From assembly GCA_030728235.1 (NCBI GenBank), contig JANRAA010000234.1, positions 9,219 through 17,539 on the forward strand: 8,321 nt of DNA, given 5' to 3'. Every line of letters starts with the position of its first letter. The first letter of the stretch is position 1. A program made the position numbers and the translations under genes. Below the pieces are notes generated by a model, which searched no databases, was not told the origin of the DNA, and was given only the letters and a program-made list of their open reading frames with translations. Source of the stretch: Flavobacteriales bacterium (GTDB taxonomy: Bacteria; Bacteroidota; Bacteroidia; Flavobacteriales_D; Sanyastnellaceae). Below are positions 7,901-8,321 of this stretch, piece by piece.

Positions 7901-8321
7901 TCAACAATGGTCCAATTAACAAGGTTAACTCCAAGGTTGAACTGCATTGGAGCATCGTTTGATATACTCTGAATTCCGCATGCATCAGTCGCAACTGGTT
8001 CGACCAGGTTGGCTGTGGCAAAACAACCACCAGCATCTAGTGAAAGGGTCACGTCAGACGAACAAACTACGGATGGAGGAACGACATCAACAACTTCCAA
8101 ATTGAAACTACAGGTCGATTCATTGCCATTGTTATCAGCAACAACAAGGCTCACAAGGTGCGCACCTACAGTTAAAACAGTCCCAGAAGCTGGGATTTGT
8201 GTGATTGAAAACACACCGCAATTGTCTGTCGCAGAAACAAGAGCCGTAAAATCTTCTAATATATAGTTGCACACATCCGATGCATCACGCAACTGATCGC
8301 CAACGCAAGTAATTTGCGGCA
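4948..8321 (-). CDS. Giant HYR-repeat secreted adhesin-like protein with type B T9SS sorting domain (5' partial)
   Basis: Only the C-terminal 1123 residues are present. The frame is open through the right edge, and the residues before the first in-frame TTG (8292) still match the repeat pattern, so that TTG is internal. Residues 2-799 (first complete codon at 8319 as residue 1) form ten HYR-type beta-sandwich domains of about 78-83 residues. Most carry four cysteines, a DNC/DAC turn and a D-x-x-GN-x-x-x-C strand. Residues 800-1037 look like three Ig/PKD-like modules. Residues 1039-1123 are a gliding-motility-associated C-terminal domain (CHU_C type) with the hallmark GFSPNGDGFND. From family knowledge, such proteins are exported through the type IX system and displayed on the surface. 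Adhesion or stalk function is inference. The stop overlaps the next start as ATGA. No cleavable enzyme domain is visible. High confidence for domain class and export route, low for ligand. Confidence 0.5.
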   Translation of the reverse strand, partial: PQITCVGDQLRDASDVCNYILEDFTALVSATDNCGVFSITQIPASGTVLTVGAHLVSLVVADNNGNESTCSFNLEVVDVVPPSVVCSSDVTLSLDAGGCFATANLVEPVATDACGIQSISNDAPMQFNLGVNLVNWTIVDQNGNTTTCAQTVTVVDDELPILDCLSDTQRNAGADCQYTLEDFTLISSASDNCGTVVLTQTPAAGTVLTTGQHTIQIVAADQAGNHTTCEFELEVIDDIAPSVSCISDQNRELNDACEYLLEDFTSSLVYSDNCELLTVSQNPIQGTALTAGENLVTIEVTDIHGNVTSCSFIVNVIDTTPPTVQCQSDIIVSADAGLCVSSFIPEAPLVSDVCGLFDISHDAPTEFPIGTTTINWIVNDAAGNQSTCAQLVTVEDTELPVLECISDQDRVLGLDCFYDLEDFTAMISVFENCGSPEITQNPLAGSQLSVGDHLIEITATDEAGNSANCSFVVHVADDVAPIIDCPTTLFQSSEACLAAIPDLLSEVVITECSAFSFIQEPSIGTLIAPGVYPVTITVTDEMGLSNACLTQFEFQTTTILDVACNLPSDISVSSCSFEIPDYANGIEILSSCGEVVFTQVPEAGTVVTESTIDVSIQAIDANGNTFVCSQQIALNYFTDLFMVLQSDTTLSVESNCEAIIFFETPIVVGGCGVVELVQTSGPAIGDVVAIGDYDIEFTATDEWGNMSVDSFVITVADTDAPTITCGANVSSCDPFVMPSSPIAQDNCEVVSMELSESNIWQPGLAFEDGINQVVYIATDASGNAATCTTFVQINLPATPSWNMPLHWCVGDEALDLNGLVANSEGFSWSGAVLNDHIMDPSIIGEGEHSITLSSIEGMCTADSTILFTVGVRPIVSAGADFETCGLNTAVTGMSSADNVLWTCGPFALVLDANNLTAILESDDYQDEHFALTGYGSYGCAASDTVTVAFVEPPSVPSFSQDQITLLLGQDLNTNFTFDGVGELNVSWLGGGSVPIDMMGNNIAVSGLEEGTYDMVLVSMNSPCHSESDHLMVEVLSLSIPNGFSPNGDGFNDNFEITGLELYPNTQLQVFDRDGNLVYQTHNYDNSWNGVSLRGDELPSETYFMVVILPNGTTVESYLIIRRS
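4951..5205 (-). other. Gliding motility-associated C-terminal domain (T9SS type B sorting signal)
   Basis: The last 85 residues of the HYR protein start with IPNGFSPNGDGFND, continue through a strand resembling L-x-V-FDRDGNLVY and a SWNG turn, and end with a Y-F-x-V-x-x-x-NG hairpin and IIRRS. This is the pattern of the CHU_C/TIGR04131-like type B domain. From family knowledge it directs passage through the type IX translocon and, unlike type A domains, is thought to depend on a partner PorP/SprF protein. Confidence 0.5.
5923..6876 (-). repeat. Four degenerate HYR-like domains
   Basis: Four further HYR-like units lie between the regular supra-repeats and the Ig-like modules (boundaries approximate). 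They keep the D-x-x-GN strand and, in three of four, the four-cysteine pattern. They lose the A/B hallmarks and vary in length. The third, about 6160-6408, has Leu and Asp where the first and fourth cysteines should be but keeps the middle two. Confidence 0.5.
6877..7596 (-). repeat. HYR supra-repeat copy 2 (domains B-A-B, 720 bp)
   Basis: The same B-A-B order and the same 81/78/81-residue lengths as copy 1 (7354-7596, 7120-7353, 6877-7119). The LEDFT codons at 8246, 7769, 7526 and 7049 are spaced 477, 243 and 477 bases, and the D-x-CG site of the A domains is also offset by exactly 720. Hand-counted protein identity between equivalent domains is about 43-49%, so this is an old duplication and not a fresh DNA repeat. 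Confidence 0.5.
7597..8316 (-). repeat. HYR supra-repeat copy 1 (domains B-A-B, 720 bp)
   Basis: Three consecutive HYR domains of 81, 78 and 81 residues (8074-8316, 7840-8073, 7597-7839). The outer two are subtype B, marked by Y-x-LEDFT and TQ-x-P-x-x-GT. The middle one is subtype A, marked by DAGGC, a DAP turn and NW before the D-x-x-GN strand. Each has four cysteines. The next 720 bp repeat this order with no length change. Confidence 0.5.

Noticed and set aside
8290..8292. TTG as the start codon of the HYR protein
   Set aside because: Codons upstream to 8319 continue the same domain (QITC-VGDQ aligns with SVSC-ISDQ of the later repeat), no stop intervenes, and there is no signal peptide after the TTG.
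6877..8316. CRISPR or DNA-level tandem repeat
   Set aside because: The periodicity is at protein level with diverged nucleotides, lies within one open frame and encodes HYR domains.

Overview
The window reads as part of one minus-strand operon from a member of the Bacteroidota, probably a Flavobacteriales-like marine or freshwater bacterium (the class is inference). The phylum call rests on four things: a type IX secretion (T9SS) type B sorting domain, a PorP/SprF-family outer-membrane protein, signal peptides cleaved just before Gln, and no Shine-Dalgarno sequences. Base composition looks moderately AT-rich by eye. No RNA genes, mobile elements or CRISPR arrays were seen. Coding sequence covers almost everything, and no gene-free stretch exceeds about 50 bases.

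Layout in the direction of transcription (right to left). (1) 8321-4948: the C-terminal 1123 residues of a giant secreted protein whose 5' end lies outside the window. It holds ten HYR-type cysteine-bearing beta-sandwich domains, about three further Ig/PKD-like modules and a gliding-motility-associated C-terminal (type B T9SS) sorting domain. (2) 4951-4049: a complete PorP/SprF-like protein. (3) 4049-1965: a complete 694-residue OmpA-family lipid-free envelope protein with a PD40-type propeller, two PKD-like modules, a SPOR-like module and a peptidoglycan-binding OmpA domain. (4) 1917-949: a secreted protein of unknown family with a probable internal repeat. (5) 949-2: the N-terminal 316 residues of a two-component-regulator-type beta-propeller protein, cut by the left edge. 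This gene is open at the window end and easy to miss.

How they fit together. Three of the four gene junctions overlap directly (ATGA or TGATG). The fourth has a 47-base gap containing a small perfect hairpin. Such tight coupling argues for co-expression. From family knowledge, type B CTD cargo proteins are exported by the T9SS and depend on partner PorP/SprF-like proteins, as SprB does on SprF in Flavobacterium johnsoniae. An OmpA-domain protein can tie such a complex to peptidoglycan. The likely theme is a long adhesin stalk, its dedicated outer-membrane partner, a periplasmic anchor, an unknown secreted accessory and a propeller protein that may be a sensor.

The most unusual structural signals are: an exact 720-bp (240-residue) superperiod in the HYR array built from two domain subtypes; paired loss of the first and fourth cysteines in one HYR domain, which points to the disulfide pairing; the PKD/SPOR-like/OmpA architecture of the anchor; and the unrecognised fourth gene.
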